A DNA stretch of 64,000 nucleotides. Source: Apium graveolens (lineage: Eukaryota > Streptophyta > Magnoliopsida > Apiales > Apiaceae). Below, piece after piece: positions 11,901 through 23,037 of the stretch. Under the pieces are notes generated by a model. It was not told the origin of the DNA. It ran no database searches and was given only the letters and a program-made list of their open reading frames with translations. The DNA lies in the NCBI RefSeq assembly GCF_009905375.1, contig NC_133657.1:3038001-3102000 (forward strand), given 5' to 3'. Each line of letters begins with the position of its first letter. Position 1 is the first letter of the stretch. The position numbers and the translations under genes were made by a program.

Positions 11901-14900
11901 ATGCACCCTTGTATGACTCATTATGTACTTTTTTTTGCAAATCAAGGAATTCATCTAAGCTTTTAACCGAGTAAAGCACCCGTGAAGCGAGCAACCAGGG
12001 CTCCAGACCTATATAAAAAAGCAAAGGCAACAATTAACTTCTAGCAGAACTTTGAGCGGGTACAATAAGTTTTAAAAAAATACCCTATACATCCATAGCT
12101 TAACATGTAAAAATATATACATACAGATGAAAGAAAAGTTCCTTCGAATGATGTCATGTTATAAAAAATGTAAGCTTCCAGTTAGATTGTTGTTTACATA
12201 CACAAATAACTATTATAATTAACATTTGGGCAATAGAAAATTCAAACCGCCATGAGAATTTTTGGGAAACAAAGAGTTGTCATCTTACACCAAACACTTT
12301 AGGACCTATTCACAATAACTTTCCATTTCAACTTACTACAAGGTGCACATACCCTTTGTCCCCAACTATATTCATCTTTTCTCAAATCATGTTTTACATA
12401 AATGCGTGTGCATCAGGAACAATTATTCATTGGACATATTAAATGTATTATTTCTTTGCATAAGAATATTTTTGAGCAAAAATATTTTTGCAATGTAACT
12501 ACCTGTCTATAGTTTGTTGTAAAACCTTAAATCTTTCACTTATTAAATTTATCTTTTGTTGCAATTACCTTATAAACTCACCTTGGGCATATAAAATAGA
12601 CGCATGACCAGAAAAGGTAACTTCCTCGTGTTCATCACTTTCATCTGAATGCACATAAAAACTTTGTGGCCTATGAAAACTATGGGGAGTTTCCCTGTGA
12701 CTGACCGCGTCAATGGATACTTTTTTATGCTCATCACATTCCATTTCTTTGTCATTCCTAATAGAGGTATCTGAATAATTAACTGTGTAATTATCTTCTT
12801 GAAACTCTTCTGCGACGTGACTTCTAGGATTGTCAAATGACATTTCCAGTGCAGGTTCTGACATCTCTGATTGACTGGGTACACTAAATCCTCTTAAGTC
12901 TAATGCTGGAAACTCCTTACATAATGTATCATACCAGTCCTGACAAAACGCCAAGCCTACAACCAAGTTCGAAATGGGGTTGTCCGTGAACTCACGTTCT
13001 TGCATTAACCTGGTATAAGCAATAAAATCAATCACAATTCACAAAACAAAACTTCTTATTTGAACATTGATTTAATCAAAAAATTTAGAAATGATATTTA
13101 CTTATATAAAGATGCACAAGTCATAAATAATTGATGCAAGACATCACACGAATAATTTCTAAGAAAAAATGTTGCTGAATACCATATAACAGCCTGATTT
13201 GCATCTTCAGTCTTCCCCTGTGTTAGACAAAACAGGATGAATTCCAGTTGAATCAAAAATCTATCCTGCCACAATTAGAAAGTTCAAAACATACAAACAT
13301 GAGCTGATTAGTAAGATGTGTTCAATTACGATACATACATGCCTAGCTAGCATCCTAGATGTTTACGTCAAAGTTTAGCCAACATATCGTTCTATACCCG
13401 ATGTGCACATGCCTTTATAATAATACACAACACCTAATTATTTTTATCCTTTTCTCATTTATGCAGAAGCATTCATCTGAGGACTTCCTTGTTTAAGATG
13501 TTGAGTGTTTGAGCTTAAGATCTTGTACCCACAGAAAAAAATAAAATGGAAGTGATAGCTTCTGAACTTATAATTGTCAATCAAGCTCAATTTAATATCA
13601 AATATAGTAGTTTACTGAAATATATAAACAATAGCTTATGGTAAGCAAAATTTATATAGACACTAGCTGATGGTAAGCGATGAAAATAAATAATAAACAC
13701 TCTTAAAATGAGAGACAGGTTCAAGAAACACAACATCCATTATGCAAATGATAACATACTGTACCTTAGTCTGCCAGCCTTTGTGTATGCTAAGCTTTCT
13801 CATCCACGTTTCAAATACATGCTGGTATTTTTTTTGAACACTACTTTCACCATCAGTGTGTTTTAGAAGCTCCAAAGCAGCCTACATTGTAGTAGATAAT
13901 AAACATTAAATGTTTGTTTGACCACAAAGCATCATATCATTCATCATACACTATAGAAATTTGGAATATAAAAAAGGCTGTTTAAATTGCTTCGTTCTAA
14001 AAATACGCAGAATGATCACAGTTTCACATCCCTCCATCGGAAACTGAAACATATTTGTTTAGGCAATTACCAAATTCCGAAAAATTTACCATCTTTCACA
14101 ATTATAGAAGCATCACTACATTTGAACAGGATGTTAAATAATCTAATCTCCAGCCACTCATAAACAATGTATTACCTTAAAAACGAAACAATACAAATTG
14201 AAACACATATAAAACCAATATCCTAGTCAATCCACAAACTTTAAACAAGAACTAACCCCTTCTAAACACATATTCCAACTTAATCAAACAACTAAAGCAG
14301 CTAAATGTGTCTATAATTTGAACTATAAAAAGGTTGTTTAAATTGCTACGCTCTAAAATTATGCAGAATGATCACATTCCTCCATCAGAAAACGAAACAT
14401 ATTTGTTTAGGCAATTACCAAATTCCGAAAAATTTACCATCTTTCACAATTATAAATGCATCAAATATTCTAGTCAATCCGCAAATAAAAACGCAAACTT
14501 TAAACAAGCACTAAACCCTTCTAAACACATAATTCAACTAAATCAAACAACTAAAGCAGCTAAATAAGTTCCACATTTATATAATTACAACAAGTCGGAC
14601 CGCGTACCAAGTACTTGGTACGATTCCTGGCCGGAGACCTATCCTTACAAGTACTCTTCAAAAGCACACTCAAAACACCATAAACCTCATCCCAATTATA
14701 TCTCCCCATAAGTTTTCGCAAAAACCCACTAAGCCTATTAAGATGAAGCCACCTCAGGCTCTTCAAATCAGTACTCAAAGTTCCTAAGCCACGCTGTAAA
14801 TTATAAGAAGGCTTCGTAATAGATAATTCAATACCCTTGAGAGCCCTTTTCTTGGAATCGATTTCTTGGGCTTTTTTAGACTTTCTGGGGGTTTTTGATT

Positions 14901-14970
14901 TGGGCTGCTTTGTGGATGATATGGGTTCTGCTGCTTCTGCCTCCTCCATGGGATTTGATTCCTCTGACAT
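8966..14970 (-). CDS. TAF1A: TAF RNA polymerase I subunit A homologue (TAF1A-like), nine exons
   Basis: Exons, in gene order: 14970-14608, 13881-13765, 13265-13102, 13009-12582, 12008-11833, 10966-10884, 10325-10192, 9666-9364, 9156-8966. All introns are GT-AG and phases match throughout, giving 1959 bp and 652 residues. The product matches the plant family annotated as TAF RNA polymerase I subunit A, part of the SL1/TIF-IB-type factor that recruits Pol I to rDNA promoters in the nucleolus. Recognised segments: lysine-rich probable nuclear signal (about residues 20-43), LSITKPSYNL, STCKDRSPARNRTKYL, DRFLIQLEFILFCLTQG, NPISNLVVGLAF, GLEPWLLASRV, LSTCFEDALKKDPTC, LLEMVALHLDATYAERN, LRCRWWQTRHFSRSILVSEL and HMQNSVGFYHNY at the C-terminus. 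Residues about 245-340 are acidic and low-complexity. The start is the first ATG of the frame. The gene appears intact. The assignment rests on family recognition, not on a search. Confidence 0.88.
13951..14567. repeat. tandem duplication inside intron 1 of the TAF1A gene
   Basis: Copy A (13951-14310) and copy B (14311 to about 14567) abut. Both start CTATA and share GTTTAAATTGCT, CATATTTGTTTAGGCAATTA, CCAAATTCCGAAAAATTTAC and ACTTTAAACAAG, and both end AACAACTAAAGCAGCTAAAT. Copy B lacks roughly 100 bp of the middle. The duplication adds to intron length and does not touch the splice sites. Confidence 0.85.
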
Positions 14971-15002
14971 TTTTGGTGTTGAGAGATTTGTGGGGGGTTT
15001 CG

Positions 15003-15019
15003 TAGGGTTTTAGGGTTTT
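15003..15019 (-). promoter_or_regulatory. double telo-box upstream of the TAF1A start
   Basis: Read on the minus strand, AAAACCCTAAAACCCTA lies 33-49 bases upstream of the ATG. AAACCCTA is the telo-box, known from promoters and 5' leaders of plant genes for ribosomal proteins and the translation apparatus. A tandem pair in front of a Pol I initiation factor fits co-regulation with ribosome biogenesis. Function is inferred from sequence only. Confidence 0.65.
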
Positions 15020-15051
15020 AAGAGGGGTTTGTTTTAGCCCAAGCCTGGATG

Positions 15052-15075
15052 TTTTTTTTTTTTTTTTTTTTTTTT
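15052..15075. repeat. poly(T) tract of 24 bases
   Basis: An uninterrupted T run, poly(A) on the strand of the TAF1A gene, about 80 bases upstream of its ATG. It could be a promoter poly(dA:dT) tract or the tail of a lost retroposon. Its length is likely to vary between individuals. Confidence 0.9.
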
Positions 15076-15089
15076 ACAGAAGCCTAATT

Positions 15090-15540
15090 TGAGTTCTCTC
15101 CCAGTTCAGATTTAAAGCTCATTAGGTTCGATGACAATTTTGCGAGTTTTTTCAAAAAATACGTTTTTTTGTAAAAATACGATTTTACACGTAACCTAAC
15201 TAATGTAATCTCAAATATAAAAAAGAAAATCAGTATTTTTTCAGATAAGTTATATATTTGGTTGTTTTTATTGTAAATCGTATTTTTACAATTATTTTTA
15301 AAGAATAATAAAATTACAAATAAACTTAAAAAATATAGTGTTTATAATAATTTCTCTTAAAAAAATTTATCTGCGGGAAATCCGCAGCCGCTACCATGTG
15401 GGTGCGTACTGGGTAAACCCCACGAGTTCACGCAAATAACCTGTAAATTACGTGAATTAAGTTTATAAACTGCACTTAAACGACATGCTCCGAGGTGAAC
15501 GTTCAGGAGGCATAATTCTAATCTTTTTTAGACTTTTGAA
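15090..15540. repeat. AT-rich spacer with an inverted repeat and a GC-rich dispersed-repeat fragment
   Basis: TTTGTAAAAATACGATTTTAC near 15169-15189 is inverted as GTAAATCGTATTTTTACAA at about 15272-15290, so the segment may be a small MITE. At 15371-15452 a GC-rich block (TCCGCAGCCG, then GGGTAAACCC, then TTCACGCAA) recurs at 51967-52032, marking a dispersed repeat, possibly SINE-like. No gene is seen. Confidence 0.5.
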
Positions 15541-15845
15541 GTATGTTGGCATGTACTATAATTAATTTGCACGGAGATGGCTAAATCAATCATTGTGCCA
15601 TTTTGATGGCTAAATGCACAATTATTGAGCGTTTTGAGTGCCCCGCGTCGCTTCCGTTAGCCTATAATTAACTCCGTTAATCGATTATCATTTCAATATT
15701 AAAAGTACAAGGATATACTGGTAAATACAGTGTAAAAGTAACATATACCCCTATTCCCTCCATTTCCCCGCACCGGTTGGACTTCATTCTCACCAGAAAA
15801 GGCGATTAAACCCTAATCCATTGCTTCTGTCCGGAATCGACGAAG

Positions 15846-18510
15846 ATGGGTTGGTACAGACGGAGCCCTGAAGAACATGACTTATACAAGCCTCGTGAAT
15901 GTCCTCAATACACATGTATTATTTCGTTACCTATGTATATGATTTATATGTATGTCTATGTATGATTTTGAGATCATGGTTTGTTTGTATTAAAGTGTAT
16001 ATAGGTTTAATAATGTTAGAGAATCATGTTTATATGAGTTTTATAATGTCTAGAGTTTGATTTTGTTATTTCAGTGTTTATATACTTGAATTTTAGGGTT
16101 TTCGATTCCACTTTAGGTATAATGTTATTATTTGTCTTCGATATTAAATTAATATCTCGATATAGTGAAAGCCCCAATTTTGATGTTCAATTTATATATT
16201 ATTCTACATGTCGTAATGTTCGTTATATTTTGGCAGCCCCTGAGTATTTTACCATTAAACTTAACTATGAATGTGAAATGGAGAGTGGTCCAAACAGTTT
16301 TGTTGGTGGTAGTATTACGTATTTTGATGACTATAGTATAGATGAAATCAATATGTTAGATCTTGAACAAATAATGAATGAGTTAGGGGAATGTGGAGGT
16401 TATCATAAATATTGGTATAGTTTTCCAGGGACTGATATGGAGAGGGGTCAATTTGTCTTGGATATGATGAAGAACTGATGTTAATGTGCACAATGAATAC
16501 CCACCAATATATTCAAATGTATGTTGTTGTCATCCCACCATTAACTAGTTCCCAACCTGAATTAAACACACAAAATGTAGATATTGAGTATATTGTGGAA
16601 CCACAAAGAGAGGCAACCCCTATAGTTGAGGATGACAATCTGTTTAGCCAAGATGAGGTAAATGTTAGGGAGTTTGAATTTGCGTGTAGTACACAAGCGA
16701 AAATTAGACAGGAGGAGGAAGCTAGAGAATTATTTGAAGATGAATTTGGTGATGAATTTGCTGATGAATCAGATGGTGAGAGTGATGAAATGTACTATCC
16801 TGAATCAGAAGATAGTGATGAAGGAAGCTTTCACTCTGACAACTCCAACAAAGATGACAGTGATGATGACCTGCTTTTTGATGAAAATGTTGATGATTTA
16901 GGTGCTAGTGATAAGAGATTCCATGCTGAAAAAGGTCACCAAGGAGATCAGTTTGATAATGACCTAGATGGGGTTGATAGTGAGCATTCTAGTGTTTATG
17001 AAGGTAGTGATGATGAAAGAATGGATGGGAATACAAATGATGAAGATCAGCCTAAAGGGTACCCTGTGTACAATGATGAGGCAGATGTTAGTCCAGTTTT
17101 TGAGTTGTCCATGTGTTTCAGAGATGCAAAAATATTCAGAGAGGCAGTTAAAAAACATGCAATCATGGAAATGAGGCCTATAGTGGCATCAAGGAACTTT
17201 GGAAGGAAAGTACAATATACTTGTGAACCTCCATGCCCCTGGAAGATTTATGCTTAACCAGCTGGAAAGACTTCAACTTACCAGATAAAGATATTCAATC
17301 CAAAACATACATGCATGCCTACTTTTCACCAGAAGCAAATTAATAGTGCATGGATTGCAAAGTACTATGAGAAGGAGATCAGAATGAATCCCTCCTGGTC
17401 AGGCAATGCCTTCCATCAAAAAATTGTCAATGATCTGAAATGTCATATTAGCAAGCATGCTGTATATAGAGCAAAGACAAGGGCTCTCACGAAGATAAAT
17501 GGAACACATTCTGAGCAATATAGTCAGGTCTGGAAATATGGTCATGAATTGAAGAGAGTGCTTCATGAGACAACAGTAAATATATTAATTGAGAATCCAG
17601 AACCAGGTGCTGAAAGGGATAGGTTTATGAGAATGTATGTGTGCTTAGGCCCACTCAAGAAGGCATTTTCTGAAAGTTGCAGGAAGATAGTGGTCCTTGT
17701 TGGATGCCACCTCAAGGGACCCTATGGAGGTCAACTCCTGGCAGCTATTGGCATTGATGTAAATGAGGGAATGTATCCAGTGGCATGGGCTGTGGTGGAG
17801 GCTGAGAATATAGACTCATGGACTTGGTTTTTGCAGTTTCTTTGCCAAGATATTATGATCCTAATTGATAGGGAATGGACTTTTATTTCTGATAGGTAGA
17901 AGGTACAACTTTTGTTATTTATTTTTGGCACTATAATTTTGTTATTTATTTTTTCTTTCTCCAAATATTCCAGGATTTGATCAATGCTTTCAAAATCGTG
18001 GTTCCCCAAGCTAAACACATATTTGTGTTATGCACCTATTCCAAAATATTCACAAGGAACACAAGGGCATATCACTCAGACATTTGTTATGGAAAGCAGC
18101 TAGGGCTTCCACAATTTGGGAGTTTAATTTGCACATGAATGATATGAAGGAGGTAATATTTTAACTTGTTTGTCATCTTTATTTTAACATATTCCATATC
18201 TAAATGTATTAATATTTTTGTTAGATTTCACCTAAGTGTTATGACTGGCTAATGCAAAATCCAAGAGAACAATGGTCAAGGTCAGCTTTTAGAACAACTT
18301 TCTCCAGTAATATGTTTGTAAATAATCACCGTGAGGTGTTCAACTCAAGCATTAGGAAATTTAGGGATCTCCCCATATTAACCGTGTTCAAACAAATACA
18401 TATTGCAATCACGAGGAGGATTCGGATCAGAAGAGATAAAATGAAAGATATGGAACTTGTTAAATGCCCTGGTGCACAGAAAAAGTTGAACAAGTAAGTC
18501 TTCAACTAAC
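15846..18510 (+). pseudogene. Mutator-like (MuDR-type) transposase relic
   Basis: The segment follows the layout of plant MULE transposases. An N-terminal PB1-like part (16220-16470) has FVGGSITYFDDYSIDEI. An acidic linker (about 16650-17050) follows, then the MuDR DNA-binding part (DAKIFREAVKKHAIMEMRPI, RKVQYTCEPPCPWKIYA) and the transposase core (KIVVLVGCHLKGPYGGQLLA, YPVAWAVVEAENIDSWTWF). After two apparent introns (about 17904-17970 and 18153-18224) comes NNHREVFNSSIRKFRDLPIL. Damage: single-base shifts near 16470-16495, TAA at 17255-17257, TAG at 17897-17899 where the family has SDRQKG, and Val in VLVGCHLKG where the first catalytic Asp is expected. The zinc-finger end is missing because the sequence runs into a copia relic at about 18.5-18.6 kb. 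No TIRs were found. A short frame from ATG 15846 may be its 5' exon. Confidence 0.82.
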
Positions 18511-18975
18511 ATAAATTGTTGAATTTCTTGACTAGTCCTCACCTAACATCAACTGTCGAATTTCTGCAGGGCTGAAATCGGCTGATTCTGGAAGCGCTGA
18601 GATAGTCAGTCTCGAAGAAAAAGCACACTCAACATTTCTATTGTGTCTTGTAGATGATATATTTTCACTGAAATTGTGGAGGAGGATACCATATATGGTT
18701 TATGTTTGGAGCTTGAAAGTATCTACATGACAAAGTCCTTTACAAATAAGTTGCTTCTGAAGCAACGTTTATTCAGTTTTCGAATGCAGGAATGTATGCC
18801 TTTTCGAGATCACTTAGATCAGCTAAACACAATTTAATGAGAATTGCGTAATATTGATGTTAAAGTTGAAGATGAGAATGTTGCTTTAATTCTGTTAGTT
18901 TATTTATCATTATCAAATGAGAATTTTGTGCAATCATTTATTGTTAGTAAAGATACTATTTCTCCAGAGGAGGAT

Positions 18976-20225
18976 TGTTAGTCCCAAAGTATCGTATATG
19001 GGTGGTTTGAATATGATACATACAAATTCTTTCGATTCGTTATAGTTCTTCGTTAATGGTACGAAATCAAAACAAGGTGCACAAAACAATTCGATAATAT
19101 ATTATTTTATAATATAAACCTTGAGATTGCTACACTCTAATCAATTAAAATTAGCTACAATAAATTCAGCAGCATAACTGTACAGTTACAAGCTTTTCAA
19201 AATAAATGGCCTTGAATGAGCTCTCACAAATGTTGCAGTTGGTTGCTGAAGAATATAATTAACATAGTTAATCCTTCTGCTCCTTTTGTGTAGACTTTTC
19301 ATAAACTGAATTATTTGGCTTCATTACAACCAAGTTATTTTTTTGTGATGTTGTAACAATGAATTAATCCTAAGGCAGGTACTGGCGCTAATAGTGTATT
19401 GAATCATTTCTACTCGCGCCTAGAGTGGAAGTAGTATTACTTAGAATCAATACTTCCACTAGCTCCTAGAGTGGAAATATGAACATTTAGAATTATGTCT
19501 CCTTCTGGCGCCTGGAGGGAACTATTCTTGCCTTGGAGAATTTCTCTTCTGGCGCCTAGAGGGGATAACAAAAGTTTACTCAGCATCTTTCCTTCTTCTG
19601 GAGCCTAGAGGGACAATAGTCGTTACTTAGAACAATTTACTCTACCGGAACCTACAGGGGGTGTTTTATAACTTAAAAAGTTTTTCCTCTGCTTGCTCCT
19701 TGAGGGTAAATTTTATGACTTAGAAACTTTTCCGATTCTTTTCAATACAACACAATTTTTTTCTAGTCTTTGGCCCACTCTATATTGTACTTCATTTCTA
19801 CTACATGACTAAGTTAATCATTTTCTGATGTGCTGACGCTTAGTGCACTGGTCTGGTTCACAAACGACTAACACTGAATTGGATTCACTCAATCTCTTTA
19901 CAGTTTTGAATTGATATTGCATGATGGTCATTCATTGCTTCATTCACTGAAACCCTTTGATCTTCAATACTCAGACCACTATATTTCCTTGCCACTTGAA
20001 GTTCTTTGACATTTTATTCTTCACGGAGGCTTAAACATATTAATAAACTTCTTTCCGTGAACTTGTTGCGGACTTGGAGCTTTAATTCCATATTTTGATT
20101 ATTTGTATTTATCCAACCTTCATTATCTGGGTTCATGTGCTTCACAGTTAATATTATTTATTTATTTATGTTTCATTTTGAGTTATATTTTTTCGGTTAC
20201 ATATTACGTTACATTATACTTTACA
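18976..20225. mobile_element. probable solo LTR inserted in the copia gag
   Basis: The foreign block begins TGTTAGTCCCAAAG, a common start for plant copia LTRs, and ends CTTTACA before gag resumes. It holds no coding domain. The flanking bases (AGGAT and ATATT) do not form a convincing target duplication, so either the insertion is old or the ends are off by a few bases. It carries a 47-bp minisatellite. Confidence 0.6.
19405..19740. repeat. 47-bp minisatellite, about 7 units
   Basis: Units are marked by GGCGCCTAGAGGG or variants at about 19416, 19461, 19506, 19551, 19600, 19647 and 19694, separated by AT-richer text containing TTACTTAGAA. The GC-rich core stands out from the AT-rich surroundings. 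Confidence 0.8.
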
Positions 20226-20454
20226 ATATTAGATCTTCTCTTCATTCTAGAGAGCTGCAACATAAGGCGGCTGGTATAGGTACAAATAATCAGGTTGTTG
20301 GGTTGGTAGCCGGCGGGAGTATCGAACATGGAATATTCGGGAAGTATAAATCAAAAAAACCAACTCCTAAGGGTTCAAAATCTGATGATGTCTGCAATTA
20401 CTATAAAGAAAATGAACACTGGAAATCTGACTATACTAAGAAAAGGAATTAACA

Positions 20455-20784
20455 GGATAAATTGGCGGGTACTGCTGTAGGTACTGCTACAGGTACTGCT
20501 TATGTAGTTGGTGATAATCCTGAAAAAGATATTGCTCTAGTTACAACCAATCACACGCATCATTCTGATGTGTGGATTCTTACTCAGAAGTGTCTTACCA
20601 TATATGTCCGCGCATAGAGTGGTTCAAAATTTACGAGCAAGTAGACAGTGGTAAAATCTCTATGGCTAATAATTTTATTTGTGAGACGGATCGAATAGGA
20701 TCGGTTTAACTTCTGACACATGATGGTAATTTCTGCACATTGAATGATGTTAGGAATGTCCCACTTATGACGAAAAATATGATA
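20455..20784 (+). pseudogene. copia protease / pre-integrase region, first part
   Basis: Across several frames this segment shows HHSDVWILTQKC (protease start, where copia elements usually have W-I-L-D-S-G), then MANNF and a DGNFCTLNDVRNVPLMTKN-like stretch. The active-site Asp is not visible. The frame breaks where the hAT-like MITE is inserted. Confidence 0.6.
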
Positions 20785-20792
20785 TCTATGAG

Positions 20793-21537
20793 TAGGGTTG
20801 AGCAAGAATTCTCCAAACCGACCGAAACCGCCTAATCCAAACTGTCCAAACCGATGTTTTTCATTTTATTAACGGTTTGGTTCGGAAACGGTTTGGAATT
20901 TTAAAAAATGAATATTTTCGGTTCGATTTTTATTTTTACCTCCAAATCGACTGAAATAACTGAACTGAACCAAACATATACATTAAAATATTAATATATA
21001 TATGTATGAGTAGTATATAATAAAAATTGTAATAATAATATTTTATAATTTACAATGTAAGTAGAACATTAAACATATAAAAGTATCAACATATATGTTT
21101 ATTTGAAAAAGATTGAGATTTTAATTTTAATGCATATATTATGTATTTATTCTTTTCATTTTTATTCATAAAAAGTACAATAAACGCATTTTTATGATCT
21201 TATTCACTCTCTTTTTATTTGTCAAGTTCTTATAATTTTTTACATCCTATTTAAAATATGATTAAAAGTTAAATTATAAATTCATAATATGATTCAAACT
21301 TTCGACTCTTATTTTTCAAGCTCAAGTTTAAGTTTAATTTTGTGGTAGAATTTTAATATTGATATAAAACAGTTTAAACTGTAACCAAACCGAACTAAAC
21401 TGTTTTAAACGGATCAGACCGGTTTAGTTTTTTTACTTATTGGTTTGGTTCGGTTTAAAATTTTAGGAAACCAATATATTCGGTTTGGTTCGGTTTGGAG
21501 CCTTGGAACCGCCCAAACCGCTCGATGCTCACCCTTA
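20793..21537. mobile_element. hAT-like MITE (745 bp) with 8-bp target duplication
   Basis: The left end TAGGGTTGAGCA is inverted at the right end (TGCTCACCCTTA; reverse complement TAAGGGTGAGCA). The flanks TCTATGAG (20785-20792) and TCTTTGAG (21538-21545) are an 8-bp duplication with one mismatch, as expected for hAT. The copia reading resumes on the far side. Just inside the ends are many CGGTTTGGTTCGGTTT words in inverted arrangement. No transposase frame is present. Confidence 0.88.
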
Positions 21538-21545
21538 TCTTTGAG

Positions 21546-22495
21546 TATGTTAGACAACAAGGGTTTCAGTTTTAAAGGTGAAGGTGGAGTTCTACATGTC
21601 TATAAGGGTTTTGATGTGGTTCTGAAAGATATTAAACATGGTACATTGTATTTTCTTTAAGGTTCTATGTTAACAGGTTCTCTTGATGTTGCGTCCTCTA
21701 AGATTGAAAAGGAAAACATGACCAGTTTGTGGTACATGAGGCTCGATCACATGAATGAAAGGGGAATGTAAATTATGTCAAAAAGTTATTCTTCTTTGTG
21801 GTCATAAGGTCACATATCTTGAGTTTATGAACATTGTGTTTTTGGAAAGTTACATCGCAACAAATTTCCTAAAGCAACACACATAACAAAAGACACACTT
21901 GATTACATTTATTCTGATTGTTGGGGTCCTTCCCGGGTGGAGTCTTTTGGGGGTCACAGATATTTTATATTAACGACTGATGATTTATTAAGAATGACTT
22001 GGGTGTTCATCATAAAGCATAAAATTGAAGCCTTTAAGATTTTCAAGCAATGGAAGGCGCTAGTGAAGAATCAAATATGGAAGAAGATTAAGAGGCTGCG
22101 AACTGATAATGGCCTGGAATTTTGCTCGCCTGAGTTTAATAATTCTGCAAGAGTGAGGGGATTTATAGGGATCACAAAATCAGGGATACACCACATCAGA
22201 ATAGTGTAGCAAAACGAATGAATCAGACACTTCGGAGAGAGCTAGATGCATGCTCTTTAATGCATAACTAATTAAAAGATTCTGGGCAGAAGTGGTTAGT
22301 ACAATGTGTAATATGATAAATCGTGGACCTCACACATGTATTCATCTCAAAACTCCTATTGAGAAATGGTATGGTAAGCCTGCTAATTACTCCAATTTAA
22401 GAGTTTTTGGTTTACAGTTAATTATCATATAAATAAGGGTAAATTGGAGCAACGAGCTAAAAAGGGAATATTTGTAGGCTATGAGGATGGGGTTA
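21546..22495 (+). pseudogene. copia GAG-pre-integrase and integrase
   Basis: After the MITE the sequence reads MLDNKGFSFKGEGGVLHVYKG and SLWYMRLDHMNERGM (GAG-pre-integrase). The integrase core follows with YSDCWGPS near 21910, ESFGGHRYFILTTDD, RLRTDNGLEFCSPEFN near 22095-22140 and HTPHQNSVAKRMNQT-like text, then a C-terminal GIFVGYEDGVKGYRIW near 22465-22512. The Asp residues of the DDE core are recognisable. At least three frameshifts or stops interrupt it. After GYRIW, sequence is missing before RT. Confidence 0.82.
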
Positions 22496-22509
22496 AAGGT
22501 TATCGAATA

Positions 22510-23037
22510 TGGTCTACAAAATGGTTTGCTGCAATGGAAGATGAAATGGAGTCACTTCAGAAGAATAAGACTTGGGAATTAGTCAAGCGGCCTCGAGACA
22601 GAAAGATTGTCACTTGTGAGTGGATTTACAAGAAGAAGGAAGGAGAAACATCTGTTGAGGGTATCAAGTATAAAGCTCGGTTAGTAGTTCGAACGTTCGC
22701 TCAAAAAAAGGGAGTAGACTACAATGAGATTTTTTCACCAGTGGTCAGGCACACTTCATCAGGTTGCTACTAGAAATATTTGTACATCAAAATTTGGAGC
22801 TTGAACAACTCGACGTGAAGACAACTTTTCTGTATGAAGAGTTGGAAGAGATGATATACATGACTCAGCCAGATGGTTTTCAGGTTCCTCGTAAAGAAGA
22901 CTATATTTGCAAGTTTTGTTGAAGTCCTTGTATGGATTAAAGCAGTCTCTGAGGCAGTGGTACAAGAAATTCGACAACTATATAATATATATTGGCTACA
23001 CCAGGAGTTCGTATAATTGTTGTGTTTAGTATAGTAA
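22510..23037 (+). pseudogene. copia reverse transcriptase, N-terminal part
   Basis: The open part (to 22773) reads WFAAMEDEMESLQKNKTWEL, EWIYKKK, YKARLVVRTFAQKKGVDYNE and FSPVV, a standard copia RT start. It continues in another frame with LDVKTTFLYEELEEMIYMTQ and GFQVP, and ends near QSLRQWYKKFDN. The YVDD catalytic box is absent because the next repeat replaces it. Confidence 0.85.

Larger units (their letters stand above)
18590..20452 (+). pseudogene. copia gag, split by an insertion
   Basis: The first part (18590-18975) contains SLEEKAHSTF, then YMTKSLTNKLLLKQRLFSF and ISPEE, a typical copia gag with frameshifts. Coding resumes at about 20230 with SSLHSRELQHKAAG and runs to 20452. The zinc knuckle reads CNYYKENEHWKSDY: spacing fits C-X2-C-X4-H-X4-C but the second and last Cys are Tyr, each a single G-to-A change. 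The 1250 bp between is foreign (LTR-like) sequence. Confidence 0.8.
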
